Position numbers and translations under genes: made by a program | Notes under the pieces: generated by a model | What the model was told of the DNA's origin: nothing | Database searches by the model: none | The model's input: the letters and a program-made list of their open reading frames with translations, nothing else | Origin: Candidatus Pseudobacter hemicellulosilyticus | GTDB lineage: Bacteria; Bacteroidota; Bacteroidia; Chitinophagales; Chitinophagaceae | Length of the DNA: 64,000 nucleotides | Direction: 5' to 3' | Assembly: GCA_029202545.1 (NCBI GenBank) | Contig: CP119311.1 | Location: 3,348,001-3,412,000, forward strand | Shown here: positions 18,103 to 26,816 of the stretch, piece after piece | How positions within the stretch are numbered: the first letter of the stretch is position 1 | How the letters are laid out: each line of letters starts with the position of its first letter

Positions 18103-18149
18103 AACCCGGAACTATAGCTGCGACGTAGCTGGTTCCGGGTTCTTTTTTT
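18103..18149. terminator. Second, possibly bidirectional terminator
   Basis: AACCCGGAAC (18103-18112) pairs perfectly with GTTCCGGGTT (18132-18141), followed by CTTTTTTT on the plus strand. It lies between convergent genes and may also stop transcription from the alpha-galactosidase gene on the other strand. Confidence 0.8.
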
Positions 18150-18184
18150 GCAAATCCCTGATAAACCTATGCGTTGATCTTTCG

Positions 18185-19402
18185 TTATTTGCTGAGTCGC
18201 AGCAGCACGGATTGATACGAGCCCAGGCTGGCGCTGTATTTTTTACTGGTATTGCCCTGCTGCTGATCCGTGAACAGCTCTTTCAGTTTGTATACGTTGC
18301 CGTTAAAGGAAAGTGTTTTACCAAGGAAACTATCGGTGATGGACTGCCCGGACCAGTTGAATTCAAAAGGGGTATTTGTTTTGGACCGATTAAAAAAGCA
18401 GATGGCCCATTCTTCATTGGCCAGGGGTTTTACCCATACTTCCACGTTGCCGATCGTTTTCCATTTGAAGCCCTGAATACCCAGCGGGTCCTGGTTGATG
18501 CGGATGACTTCCTTATTCTTGAGGAGAGTCAGTGTTTCGGGTTTCATATTGCGCAGGTCGTTGCCCAGCATGAGTGGAGAGTTGAGCAGGGCCCAGAGCG
18601 CAAAATGCGTTCTCTCTTCATGGGCTGTCATGCCGCCATTGCCTACTTCCAGCATGTCCAGGTCGTTCCAGCGGCCGGGGCCGGCCTTGGTGCGCAGGGT
18701 ATCCAGGTTGCGCATATCCAGTATCTGGAGGGCGCCCCAGGAATACCAGCCGCCATGATCATGTTTGCAATCGAAACAATTATAGATATCACCGGAAATG
18801 CGCCAGCTATGGCCCACCGGTCCGCCCCATTGCCAGGGATCATAGGTGCCCCATTCGCAAAGACTGAAAAGTACTGGCCGGCCAGCGGCATGCAGGGCGT
18901 CCCGCATGGTGCTGTAGGCTTCTTCGGCATTCATTTTACCGGTATTGCACCAGTCGTACTTTAAAAAGTCAACACCCCATTCTGCATACTTGCGTGCGTC
19001 CTGGTATTCATGTCCGCGGCTGCCGGGATATCCGGCGCAGGTCTTGGCCCCGGCGCAATTGTACAGTCCAAACTTCAGTCCTTTGCTATGTACATAATCG
19101 GCCACGGCCTTAATGCCGTGGGGGAATTTTTCAGGGTGGGGCAGGAGATTGCCGTTGGCATCCCGCTCCATGGCCATCCAGCCATCATCCAGCACCAGGT
19201 ACTGGTAGCCGGCGTCTTTGAGGCCCAGGTTCACCAGCGCATCGGCAGTTTCCTTTACCAGCTGCTCATTGATATTGGTGGCAAAAGTGTTCCAGCTGTT
19301 CCAGCCCATCTGGGGCGTCAGGGCAATGCTGTCGAACTTTTGAGCAAACAAAGCGATCTGTAAGAGTAGCAGCAGGCAACCAGTCAGTAATTTTTTCATC
19401 AT
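18185..19402 (-). CDS. Alpha-galactosidase, glycoside hydrolase family 27
   Basis: 405 residues from the ATG at 19402 (the frame runs further upstream, but this start gives a clean signal peptide ending LFAQ). Family 27 motifs are clear: MGWNSWN at 32-38, LDDGW at 71-75, the nucleophile Asp150 in KYDWCN and the acid/base Asp205 in RISGDIYN. GH27 enzymes release terminal alpha-galactose, and here the mannan-degrading neighbours point to the galactose side chains of galactomannan. It is divergent from the GH2-like gene. The C-terminus is a beta-sandwich-like region, usual for the family. Confidence 0.93.
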   Translation of the reverse strand: MMKKLLTGCLLLLLQIALFAQKFDSIALTPQMGWNSWNTFATNINEQLVKETADALVNLGLKDAGYQYLVLDDGWMAMERDANGNLLPHPEKFPHGIKAVADYVHSKGLKFGLYNCAGAKTCAGYPGSRGHEYQDARKYAEWGVDFLKYDWCNTGKMNAEEAYSTMRDALHAAGRPVLFSLCEWGTYDPWQWGGPVGHSWRISGDIYNCFDCKHDHGGWYSWGALQILDMRNLDTLRTKAGPGRWNDLDMLEVGNGGMTAHEERTHFALWALLNSPLMLGNDLRNMKPETLTLLKNKEVIRINQDPLGIQGFKWKTIGNVEVWVKPLANEEWAICFFNRSKTNTPFEFNWSGQSITDSFLGKTLSFNGNVYKLKELFTDQQQGNTSKKYSASLGSYQSVLLRLSK

Positions 19403-19499
19403 GGGACAATAATATAATTGATGAGGGGAATTTAGGCTGCTAAAATAATCAGCGGGCGTTTCAAAAATCAATACTAATTTAATCAGAGCATGTTTCTTT

Positions 19500-19541
19500 T
19501 TATCCGTAATGGATAAGAGACCTGTTTTCCACCTATTTTTA
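19500..19541 (+). promoter_or_regulatory. Inverted repeat and -7-like box ahead of the GH2-like gene
   Basis: TTATCC-GTAAT-GGATAA (19500-19516) is a perfect 6-base inverted repeat. TATTTTTA (19534-19541) matches the -7 consensus at seven of eight, 14 bases before the ATG. The region is shared with the divergent GH27 gene. Confidence 0.4.
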
Positions 19542-19555
19542 AAAAAATAACCGGC

Positions 19556-22378
19556 ATGATGGCCCCTAAAAGCTGGATCGCTTGTTTCCTTATCTGTACC
19601 GTTGTACCCTGCGTGGTACCCGCGCAAAATATTGTACCGGCAAGACCTTTTATATCATTGGCCGGTGAATGGATCACGCCATTAGGACCACTGCAGCTGC
19701 CCGGTACGGTTGATGAAAGTCGCCTGGCGCCCCGCACCACCGATACGCTCAATACCACACAGCTTACCCGCCTGTTCCCTTTTACAGGAAAAATAAAATA
19801 CCGGAAAGACATTACTATACCCGCTTCTATGGCCGGAAGATCCTGGCAGCTGGTAATGGAACGCAGCAAGCCCAGCATTGTGTGGCTGGACGGCGACAGC
19901 ATCGGCTCCAGCGGGCTGATCCTTTCGCCCCAGTATTATGAGTTGGGCAAACTGGCTGCGGGCACACATCAGCTGACCATTGAAGTGGATAATAGTCCCG
20001 GTTCGGTGCCACGCGGCATCCATGGTTCCCATGCCTGGACGGATGCTACCCAGACCAACTGGAACGGCATCATCGGCCGGTTTGGCCTGGAAGCCCATGA
20101 TGGCGTATTGATCAGCCATGCACAGCTGTACCCGCTGGCCGCTGCTGATACTATGCAGGCAGTGCTGACCATCCGGTCTGACCGCAGTGGTCCGGCCAGT
20201 ATCAGCATAACAGGCCATACCTGGAATACAGATAAAAAGATCAGCCTGCCTCCGCAGATCATCCATATGATGCTCCGGGAAGGTGAGCATACCTATCGCA
20301 CCGTTATTGCCCTGGGCCGGGAAACAGTACGCTGGAGCGAGTTTGCTCCGGCCCTCTACAGGATACAGTTTGCCTTGCAGGCGGCTCCTGCTACTGATAC
20401 CTATAGCCTGGATATCGGCCTCCGGGATTTTGCCGTGAAGGGCACACAATTCACTATCAACAACCTCACCACTTTCCTGCGGGGCAAGCATGATGCCTGT
20501 GTATGGCCGCTCACCGGTTATCCGGCCATGGACAAGGAGAGCTGGATAAAACAGTTCCGCATTGCCAAACGCTATGGCATCAACCATTATCGTTTCCATT
20601 CCTGGACACCGCCGCAGGCTGCTTTTGCTGCGGCTAATGAAGAAGGGATCTATTTGCAGGCAGAGCTGCCTTACTGGGGTGTGATGGATAAAGACAGCAC
20701 AGTACTGAATGAATTCCTGCTGCGGGAAGGCCGGCAGCTGCTGGACAGCTACGGTAATAATCCTTCTTTTGTGATGATGGCCCTGGGCAATGAGCTGGGG
20801 GGCGATCAGCAGGGATTTATGCGCAGCATCCTGGACCAGTTCCGGGCGCAGGACCCGCGCCATCTCTATGCCTATGGTTCCAATAACTGGCTGGGCACCG
20901 GCGGGCAGCAGGCCGGGGAAGATTTTTTTGTCACCTGCCGCGTGGGCGGACAGGTAGGCACCGCCGATTACAGTACCCATGCCCGCGCCAGTTTCTCCTT
21001 TGCTGATGCCAAAGCGGGCGGCATCCTGAATGGCGATTACCCTTCTACCCAACATAATTTCTCAGAAGCCGTGGCCCGCTGCTCCGTGCCGGTCATCAGC
21101 CACGAGAACGGCCAGTTCCAGGTATACCCGGACTATAAAGAGATCAGCAAGTATACGGGGGTGTTAGTGCCGTATAATTTGAAAATATTCCGGAAACGGC
21201 TGGAGGCAAACGGCCTGCAGGACCAGGCCCTGGACTTTCACCGGGCTACCGCGCGGTTTGCGGCCAGCTGTTATAAAGCGGATATTGAAATGTGCCTGCG
21301 TACGCCCGGCTTCGGCGGATTCCAGCTGCTGGACCTGCAGGACTATCCCGGGCAGGGCAGCGCCTATGTAGGATTGCTGGATGCGTTCATGGACAGCAAG
21401 GGCGCCATCAGCCCGCAAACCTTTCACGGCTTCTGTGCAGACATAGTACCGCTGGCCCTTCTCCCCAAATATTGTTTTAGCAGTGAGGATACGCTGCGGG
21501 CGGCTATTCATATAGCCAATTACAGTAACCGGACCTTTCGGAATATCCTCCTGGAATGGCATATCCGTAAACAGGACGGGCAGCTCCTGGCAAAAGGCGC
21601 TTTGCCGGTCATTGCAGAGCGGGGTGGGCTCAGTGATATAGGGGATATTGCTGTTCCACTGTCCGTGATCAGCAGCGCCACCGCGCTCACCCTGGAACTT
21701 ACCATGGACGGACAGCACAATACCTATCCCCTCTGGGTATACCCTGCCAAAGCCGTTAAGGTGGCAGGTATACTGGAAACAGATTCCCTGGCCCTGGCGT
21801 TGCGCTGGCTGAAGCAGGGGAAGAAAGTATTGTATACACCCAGGCATGACAGCATCCGGCAACAATCCGTAGGTGGCCTGTTCACACCGGACTACTGGAA
21901 CTATGCCATGTTCAAAAGTATTTCTGAATACCTGGGCCGTGAGGTATCTCCCGGCACACTATCCATACTGACCAATCCCGCACATCCGCTGTTCCGGCAT
22001 TTTCCTACCGAGATGCAGAGCAACTGGCAATGGTGGGCCATCAGTAAACATAGCCGGCCTTTTATCCTGGATAGTACTGCCCATCAGTACAAACCGCTGG
22101 TGCAGGTGATTGATAATATTGAGCGTAACCACAAGCTGGGCCTGCTGTTTGAGTGGCAGGTAGGCAAAGGAAAGCTTATGGTGAGTATGTGTGACCTGAA
22201 GGCCGTCAGTGGTTATCCTGAGGGTAGGGCTTTCCGCCAGGCTATTCTGCAATACATGGGGTCTGCTGCTTTTGCGCCTGCCAGTATTTTATCGGAGCAG
22301 CAGTTCAGATCGTTGATGGAAGGAAGGGTGACAGGGAAAGATATAAAAGGCGTGCAAAATATTACTGACTACCAGTAA
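19556..22378 (+). CDS. Exported glycoside hydrolase, family 2-like (beta-glycosidase)
   Basis: 940 residues with a signal peptide (about 1-24). A sugar-binding beta-sandwich (30-180) and an immunoglobulin-like domain lead into the barrel, entered by LRDFAVKGTQFTINNLTTFLRGKHD near 290-313, the usual GH2 entry motif. Glu413 in ALGNELGG fits the acid/base, and Glu517 in SHENGQF is a candidate nucleophile. The last 300 residues are an extra domain without a known motif. The family includes beta-galactosidase, beta-mannosidase and beta-glucuronidase. Given the mannan locus a beta-mannoside or galactoside is plausible, but the family assignment is stronger than the substrate. Confidence 0.8.
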   Translation: MMAPKSWIACFLICTVVPCVVPAQNIVPARPFISLAGEWITPLGPLQLPGTVDESRLAPRTTDTLNTTQLTRLFPFTGKIKYRKDITIPASMAGRSWQLVMERSKPSIVWLDGDSIGSSGLILSPQYYELGKLAAGTHQLTIEVDNSPGSVPRGIHGSHAWTDATQTNWNGIIGRFGLEAHDGVLISHAQLYPLAAADTMQAVLTIRSDRSGPASISITGHTWNTDKKISLPPQIIHMMLREGEHTYRTVIALGRETVRWSEFAPALYRIQFALQAAPATDTYSLDIGLRDFAVKGTQFTINNLTTFLRGKHDACVWPLTGYPAMDKESWIKQFRIAKRYGINHYRFHSWTPPQAAFAAANEEGIYLQAELPYWGVMDKDSTVLNEFLLREGRQLLDSYGNNPSFVMMALGNELGGDQQGFMRSILDQFRAQDPRHLYAYGSNNWLGTGGQQAGEDFFVTCRVGGQVGTADYSTHARASFSFADAKAGGILNGDYPSTQHNFSEAVARCSVPVISHENGQFQVYPDYKEISKYTGVLVPYNLKIFRKRLEANGLQDQALDFHRATARFAASCYKADIEMCLRTPGFGGFQLLDLQDYPGQGSAYVGLLDAFMDSKGAISPQTFHGFCADIVPLALLPKYCFSSEDTLRAAIHIANYSNRTFRNILLEWHIRKQDGQLLAKGALPVIAERGGLSDIGDIAVPLSVISSATALTLELTMDGQHNTYPLWVYPAKAVKVAGILETDSLALALRWLKQGKKVLYTPRHDSIRQQSVGGLFTPDYWNYAMFKSISEYLGREVSPGTLSILTNPAHPLFRHFPTEMQSNWQWWAISKHSRPFILDSTAHQYKPLVQVIDNIERNHKLGLLFEWQVGKGKLMVSMCDLKAVSGYPEGRAFRQAILQYMGSAAFAPASILSEQQFRSLMEGRVTGKDIKGVQNITDYQ

Positions 22379-22500
22379 ACCGCTGGTTGGCTGGACCGGA
22401 ATAAGAATACCTATTCCCTACGGGAGATGAATAACAGCCCGGCCGGAAAACAAACCTGTGAGCAGGTAGGCGAGGGGGAGCGCATTTTTTCAAGCAGTCC

Positions 22501-23382
22501 TTAGATGAATTTACGCGTGCCGTAATAATTATAGTTCTTTCTGAATTCTTTGGGGGTAGTGCCTTTCTTTTTCTTGAAGAGGCGGTTGAAGTTGGAGATA
22601 TTGTTGAAGCCGCAGTTATACGCGATCTCGGAAATGGATTGGGTGCTGTCTATCAGCATCCGCGCGGCATTGCCCAGCCTGGCTTCCAGCAGGATGTCCA
22701 TGAAGTTGATACCGGTGCGGGATTTGATGAAGCGGCTGAAAGAGACATCGGTCATATTGGCCATTTTGGCCACTTCCGATAAAGTGATGTTGCGGTGGAA
22801 ATGCTGGTTGATATAATCCACCACCATGCTGATGCGCCGGCTGTTGTAGGAGAACTGGGCCTGCCCAAAGACGGTATCCGATAAGGTCATGCTGTCCCTG
22901 GAAATAGACAAGGTATGCAGCAGGGATAGCAGTTCCAGGACAGAATCAAATCCCTGTTTGCGGGTCAGCGCTTCCATACTGGGCTGGATGGCTTTGGCGG
23001 TATCGGGGCTGAAGGAGATGCCCCGGGCTGATAGTTCCAGCATCCGTTTGATGAAGGAAAGCTGGTTGCGGCGCAGGAATTTTTCTTCCAGCAGGTCCTT
23101 GTGGAACTGCACTGTGATCTCTTTGATCTTTTTGGTCTTGCAGCGATAGGTCTCCCATACATGCGGGAGATTGGGCCCTACCAGCACCAGTTCATAATCG
23201 CCGATAGTGCTGATATGATCCCCCACAATACGCCGCGCGCCGGGCGCATTGCAGATAAAATTCAGCTCCATTTCCTCATGACTGTGGAGCGGAAAATCGA
23301 ACTCGGCTTTTTCCCGGGAAAAGATGGTAAAGCAATCGTTGCTGGTGAGCGGGATAATTTCACGTAAGATCTTGTTAAGCAT
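22501..23382 (-). CDS. AraC-family transcriptional regulator
   Basis: 293 residues from ATG 23382 (a TTG lies two codons earlier). The N-terminus (about 20-110) is a cupin-like sensor domain with FPLHSHEEMELNFI. The C-terminal 100 residues hold both AraC helix-turn-helix units: ITLSEVAKMANMTDVSFSRFIK and SISEIAYNCGFNNISNFNRLFKKKKG. It sits divergent to the mannan SusC gene and converges on the GH2-like gene, the position of a local activator of the locus. The cupin may bind a mannose-containing sugar; this is inference. Confidence 0.9.
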   Translation of the reverse strand: MLNKILREIIPLTSNDCFTIFSREKAEFDFPLHSHEEMELNFICNAPGARRIVGDHISTIGDYELVLVGPNLPHVWETYRCKTKKIKEITVQFHKDLLEEKFLRRNQLSFIKRMLELSARGISFSPDTAKAIQPSMEALTRKQGFDSVLELLSLLHTLSISRDSMTLSDTVFGQAQFSYNSRRISMVVDYINQHFHRNITLSEVAKMANMTDVSFSRFIKSRTGINFMDILLEARLGNAARMLIDSTQSISEIAYNCGFNNISNFNRLFKKKKGTTPKEFRKNYNYYGTRKFI

Positions 23383-23423
23383 GTACAATCGTTAAGCTAT
23401 AATAGTATTACTGTGGGCCAGGC

Positions 23424-23431
23424 CAAAAATA
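23424..23431 (-). promoter_or_regulatory. -7 promoter box TATTTTTG for the AraC regulator
   Basis: Full match to TAnnTTTG on the minus strand, 41 bases ahead of the AraC ATG. Confidence 0.55.
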
Positions 23432-23495
23432 GGATTCTTTGGCATGCTGAAAGCTTTTCCAGTAAAACTTTTAGCCCTTTCCCTGCTTTTCGGTC

Positions 23496-23520
23496 CCTGC
23501 TAACGGAAAGCGATAGCAGG
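23496..23520. promoter_or_regulatory. Inverted repeat CCTGCTA/TAGCAGG in the AraC-SusC intergenic region
   Basis: Perfect 7-base arms (23496-23502 and 23514-23520) separated by 11 bases, midway between the divergent AraC and SusC genes. This spacing puts the arms about 1.7 helical turns apart. It is a candidate AraC site only. Confidence 0.35.
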
Positions 23521-23594
23521 CAGCAAGGATCAGATAAAATAGTATTAGGAAACCGCAGGTAGGGACAGTACTTTAGACAAAATTTGATTGCCAT

Positions 23595-26500
23595 ATGTTC
23601 ACAGCACAGATCCGTTTTGCGGCGCTGTTTTTGATGCTATCATTTTTTCATCAAAACCTGACTGCACAACATTCAACCAAAACCGTTACCGGTACCGTCG
23701 TAGACGATCAGGGTAACCCTCTCCCCAACGCAACTATCAAATCAAGATCACAGGAACGGAATGTATTGACCAATGAGAATGGTTTTTTTACCATTGTGAT
23801 CCCGGCATCGGACACGGTGCTGGTGGTCAGCTATGTGGGTATGCAGACCCGGGAATTCCCCATCAGGGGCAATGGGCTGCAGCGCATAGTACTCTCCGGT
23901 GTGGTCAATTCACTGAGTGATGTGGTAGTGATTGGTTATGGTACGGCCCGAAAAGCCAACCTGACCACGGCCCAGACCTCCATCTCTGCAAAAGAGCTGA
24001 ACCGGACCGTGAACACCACTATTGAGCAGGCCATGCAGGGCCGCGCGCCAGGGGTATACATTACCCAGAACTCCGGTCAGCCGGGTGGCGGCATGTCGGT
24101 CAATATCCGCGGGATAGCTTCTATCTTCGGCACTACGGAACCATTGTACGTGGTAGACGGCGTACAGTTGCAGCCTACGCCGCTTACCCTGGGCGCACAA
24201 AGCTCTTCCAATCCCCTGGCCGGTTTTAACCCCGGTGATATTGAGGATATACAGATCCTGCAGGGCCCGTCGGCCACTGCTATCTACGGTTCCCGCGCTA
24301 CTAACGGCGTGGTGCTGATCACCACCAGGCGGGGTAAATCGGGCGATGTACGCATCGGCTACAATTTCCAGCAAAGTATACAGGGACCGCCTAAAAAACT
24401 GGACGTGATGAACCTGCGGGAGTATGCGCAGATGGTAAAGGAATATCATGTCATTGCCGGTGGTGAAACACCCCTGGAGTTCCTGGACCCCAGCCTGCTG
24501 GGGGATGGGACCGACTGGCAGAAAGAACTGTTTGGTAACGCCCCCATGGCCAAGCACCAGCTGACCCTGAGCGGCGGTACGGACAAAAGCACCTATTATA
24601 TATCGGCCGATTACCTGGACCAGAAAGGGGTGGCCGAAGGCTCCGGCTTTAAACGGACCTCCTTCCGCCTCAACCTGGACAATAAATTATCCAAAAGGAT
24701 CAACCTCGGCCTGAACCTCAGCTATAACCAGACAAAAGAGAACCTGACCACCAGCCAGGAAAATATCATCATCAACGCCCTGCAGCTATCGCCGCAGGTG
24801 CCGGTGAAGAACCTGGACGGTACCTGGGGTGGCGCTGATGAGAACAACGGCGCCAATATCTATGCGCCGGTGAACCCGCTGGCCATTGCCAGTATGGTGA
24901 CCAATGAGAACAACCGCAAACAGTTCCTCGGCGGCGCCAACCTCACAGTGAAACTGCTGGAAGGACTGCAGTTCCGCACTTCATTTTCTACAGACCTGAA
25001 TTATTCCCTGGCCAGTTATTTTATTCCCAAGTATAAGATCGGCTGGGCGGAGAATCCTACGGCTTCCTTTACCAACAGGAGTACACAGAGTACTTACTGG
25101 AACTGGAACCAGTTGCTGGAATACAATAAGACCTGGGGCGAACACCACCTGACGGTCATGGCCAGCCATGAAGCCCAGAAATCAGAGTGGCGTAACCTGT
25201 CGGGCGGCAGAACAGGTTTCCTGACCAATAATATCCTTGACCTGTCGGCAGGTGATAACCTGACCTCTGTGACAGCGGGTGGTTCCTCCCTCTGGGCCAT
25301 GGAATCCTACCTGGCACGGGCCCAATATAATTACGCAGACCGATACCTGCTGTCCGCCTCCTTCCGGGCTGATGGCTCCGCCAATTTCGGACCGGAGAAC
25401 AGGTGGGGGTATTTCCCCTCCGCTTCGGCAGCCTGGCGGGTATCCAACGAAAAATTCTTTACCCTGGATTTTATCTCCGAGCTGAAGCTGCGCCTGGAGG
25501 GCGGTCTGACCGGCAACCAGGGTGGCGGTTCCTATATCTATTCTCCCCTGGTAGCAGGCGTTTCGCCTAATGGCACCGGTTTCCTGCCCAGTCGCTATAA
25601 AAATCCCGGGCTGAAATGGGAAGAGACCATGACCCGGAATATTGGGCTGAACATCGGCTTTGCCAAGAACAGGATTGAAATAGAAGCGGATTACTACCTC
25701 AAAGCCACCAATAACCTGTTGCTGGAAGCCACCGTGCCCTGGTATATGGGCTCTAATGGCACCGGCTCCATTTCCCCGCAGGTAATGAATATTGGCGAAC
25801 TGGAAAACAAAGGCTGGAGCGTGACCCTCAAAACAGTGAATATCCGTAACAAGGATTTTACCTGGAGCTCCAACCTGAACCTCTCCGCCTTCAAGACCAG
25901 CATCAAGAAGTTCTATAACAACTCTGCCAAACTGGACCGCACTTCCTGGTGGCTGGACAACTGGACACAGCGCTCCGTAGTAGGAGAGGCCCCCTGGTTA
26001 TTTTTAGGTTACAAGGAAGACGGCCTGTTCACCAGTATTGATGATATCAATGAAAGCCCTGTGCCCGTGGATAATGACGGTAAAAGATTGCCTGTAGACC
26101 CTGTGACCGGTATCTGGGTGGGCGATGTTAAATTCAAGGATATCAGCGGACCCAACGGTGTTCCGGATGGTATCATTGATTCCTACGACCTCACCTTTAT
26201 CGGTAATCCCTGGCCCAAGCTCTTCGGCGGCTTTACCAATACTTTCAGCTACAAAGGATTTGACCTGAGTGTCCTGATCACCGGGACCTATGGGAATGAT
26301 GTGTACAATTATGCAGCCCGCGTGAATTCAAATCCCAACAATATCAACCTGAGCCGTAACCTGCTGAAAAATGCTATGAACTACGCCCGGGTGGTAGACG
26401 ATGGCGGCGGCAAGGCGCACCTGGATAATCCCGGCACCGATGTGGCCCGCATTTCTCATGGCCCCAATAATAACTATACCCGGATCACAGATAAATGGGT

Positions 26501-26771
26501 GGAAGATGGTTCTTTCCTGCGCGTGAAGAATATTACGCTTACCTACAATTTTTCACCCGAACTGCTGCGAGGGCTGAAAATAGTGCAGGGCGCCAGGATC
26601 GGCTTCAGCGCCCAGAACCTGCTGACCCTGACCGGTTACAACGGCATGGATCCTGAAATAGGTTCCTATACCGGGCGGGATGCCGCCGGTACCAACCAGG
26701 CCATCGGCATTGATAATGGCCGCTATCCGCTGACGCCGGTATACACTTTCTCTTTTGGGATCGATTTCTAA
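23595..26771 (+). CDS. SusC/RagA TonB-linked outer-membrane transporter of the mannan locus
   Basis: 1058 residues. A signal peptide (ending NLTAQ) is followed by a carboxypeptidase-regulatory-like domain (VTGTVVDDQGNPLPNATIKSR to LQRIVLSG, about 31-100), then the TonB-dependent plug (VVVIGYGTARKANLT, MQGRAPGVYI, PLYVVDGVQL) and a 22-strand-type barrel ending in a C-terminal Phe. Unlike the SusC at 9.6 kb it has no STN domain, so it is not wired to a FecR; the AraC gene next door is the likely regulator. It forms the importer for oligosaccharides together with the SusD gene 45 bases downstream. Confidence 0.93.
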   Translation: MFTAQIRFAALFLMLSFFHQNLTAQHSTKTVTGTVVDDQGNPLPNATIKSRSQERNVLTNENGFFTIVIPASDTVLVVSYVGMQTREFPIRGNGLQRIVLSGVVNSLSDVVVIGYGTARKANLTTAQTSISAKELNRTVNTTIEQAMQGRAPGVYITQNSGQPGGGMSVNIRGIASIFGTTEPLYVVDGVQLQPTPLTLGAQSSSNPLAGFNPGDIEDIQILQGPSATAIYGSRATNGVVLITTRRGKSGDVRIGYNFQQSIQGPPKKLDVMNLREYAQMVKEYHVIAGGETPLEFLDPSLLGDGTDWQKELFGNAPMAKHQLTLSGGTDKSTYYISADYLDQKGVAEGSGFKRTSFRLNLDNKLSKRINLGLNLSYNQTKENLTTSQENIIINALQLSPQVPVKNLDGTWGGADENNGANIYAPVNPLAIASMVTNENNRKQFLGGANLTVKLLEGLQFRTSFSTDLNYSLASYFIPKYKIGWAENPTASFTNRSTQSTYWNWNQLLEYNKTWGEHHLTVMASHEAQKSEWRNLSGGRTGFLTNNILDLSAGDNLTSVTAGGSSLWAMESYLARAQYNYADRYLLSASFRADGSANFGPENRWGYFPSASAAWRVSNEKFFTLDFISELKLRLEGGLTGNQGGGSYIYSPLVAGVSPNGTGFLPSRYKNPGLKWEETMTRNIGLNIGFAKNRIEIEADYYLKATNNLLLEATVPWYMGSNGTGSISPQVMNIGELENKGWSVTLKTVNIRNKDFTWSSNLNLSAFKTSIKKFYNNSAKLDRTSWWLDNWTQRSVVGEAPWLFLGYKEDGLFTSIDDINESPVPVDNDGKRLPVDPVTGIWVGDVKFKDISGPNGVPDGIIDSYDLTFIGNPWPKLFGGFTNTFSYKGFDLSVLITGTYGNDVYNYAARVNSNPNNINLSRNLLKNAMNYARVVDDGGGKAHLDNPGTDVARISHGPNNNYTRITDKWVEDGSFLRVKNITLTYNFSPELLRGLKIVQGARIGFSAQNLLTLTGYNGMDPEIGSYTGRDAAGTNQAIGIDNGRYPLTPVYTFSFGIDF

Positions 26772-26816
26772 CCTGTTAACCGGAAAAGAACCATTGACAA
26801 CTGAAAACTTAGTCAA

